Source of the DNA: Alphaproteobacteria bacterium
GTDB lineage: Bacteria; Pseudomonadota; Alphaproteobacteria; Rickettsiales; UBA3002
DNA: 5,647 bases
NCBI GenBank assembly: GCA_021732545.1
Contig: JAKFUW010000214.1
Location: forward strand, 1-5,647
Reading direction: 5' to 3'
Shown: one piece after another, positions 5,399 to 5,647 of the stretch
Position numbering within the stretch: position 1 is the first letter of the stretch
Layout of the letters: each line of letters begins with the position of its first letter
The notes under the pieces: model-generated
Told to the model about the DNA's origin: nothing
What the model saw: only the letters and a program-made list of their open reading frames with translations
Databases searched by the model: none
Translations under genes and position numbers: made by a program

Positions 5399-5404
5399 TT
5401 CTTT

Positions 5405-5647
5405 ATGAGAAAATTTTTATTGCTGTTGAGTGCCCTAGCGATGACTTCTACGGCACATGCAGCATCCACATTTCCGAGTGAAATTAATGTGCGCGATGTG
5501 GCGATGAAAAAAGTAGGGCAGGGCACATTAAGTTATTTGCTGGTTGATCCCTATGACGCGGCGCTGTGGACGGTGGATGGCAGCGCGAATGTGAATCAAA
5601 CTCACGCGGTGGAAATTCAATATCATATGGGTTTTTCGTCGGAAGAT
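5405..5647 (+). CDS. Secreted chalcone-isomerase-like protein, N-terminal part (3' end outside window)
   Basis: The frame is open to the window end and gives 81 residues. MRKFLLLLSALAMTSTAHA is a good signal peptide with likely cleavage after AHA (residue 19), so the protein should be exported to the periplasm. The following sequence, KKVGQGTLSYLLVDPYDAALWTVDG then a segment resembling PLxLEIxYxxxF (HAVEIQYHMGFSSED), fits the bacterial chalcone-isomerase-like family (Pfam Chalcone_3 type), whose members typically carry a G.G.L...YDA.LW pattern. These bacterial proteins have no proven isomerase activity; some relatives of the fold bind fatty acids. It is often found with the DUF3833, SDR and Cfa-like genes, consistent with a role in acyl-chain or hydrophobic ligand binding in the envelope (inference). 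The family is usually near 180 residues, so a little more than half is missing. Confidence 0.8.
   Translation, partial: MRKFLLLLSALAMTSTAHAASTFPSEINVRDVAMKKVGQGTLSYLLVDPYDAALWTVDGSANVNQTHAVEIQYHMGFSSED

Overview
The window holds seven co-directional genes on the + strand, the first and last cut by the window edges. In order they are: the C-terminal end of a FAD/NAD(P)-binding amine-oxidase-type flavoprotein; a DUF1365 protein; a cyclopropane-fatty-acyl-phospholipid synthase (Cfa) family methyltransferase; an MFS (GPH/MelB-like) membrane transporter; a DUF3833 lipoprotein; a short-chain dehydrogenase (SDR); and the N-terminal part of a secreted chalcone-isomerase-like protein. No RNA gene, transposase or CRISPR array is visible.

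This gene set is a recognisable proteobacterial neighbourhood. It is often found near ECF sigma factor RpoE/ChrR and photolyase genes and is associated with singlet-oxygen stress and membrane fatty-acid modification. In Rhodobacter, related methyltransferase and flavoprotein genes make methylated unsaturated and furan fatty acids. No sigma factor, anti-sigma factor or photolyase lies inside this window, so that regulation is inferred from family context only. A plausible division of labour is: methyltransferase, flavoprotein and SDR chemistry on lipid acyl chains in the cytoplasm or at the inner membrane; the MFS protein in the inner membrane; the DUF3833 lipoprotein and the chalcone-isomerase-like protein in the envelope. 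Only the methyltransferase and SDR reaction classes are well supported by motifs.

The base composition is intermediate. Non-coding gaps are packed with palindromic repeats of the types common in Alphaproteobacteria: a CCCCTT/GAGGGG element, an ATTCCCC...GGGGAAT element and a TGTCACCCC...GGGGTGACA element. Together with the gene order this suggests an alphaproteobacterium, possibly an uncultured or Micavibrio-like lineage. The assignment is tentative.

Layout: 1-312 flavoprotein end; 333-463 repeat element copy 1; 501-1271 DUF1365; 1262-2455 Cfa-like (10-base overlap with DUF1365); 2483-2608 repeat element copy 2; 2623-3939 MFS; 3912-3992 two hairpins; 4013-4567 DUF3833; 4570-5307 SDR (2-base gap); 5318-5385 multi-hairpin repeat; 5405-5647 chalcone-isomerase-like. 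Every gap longer than a few bases contains a hairpin element, and the junctions without elements are overlapping or nearly so. This looks like a tight operon later spaced out by repeat insertions.

The most interesting points are the two diverged copies of the 126-131 bp element, which keep the same set of stems through compensatory base changes, and the Cfa-like enzyme, which has Ser and Gln where E. coli Cfa has its Cys139 and His266 active-site residues.
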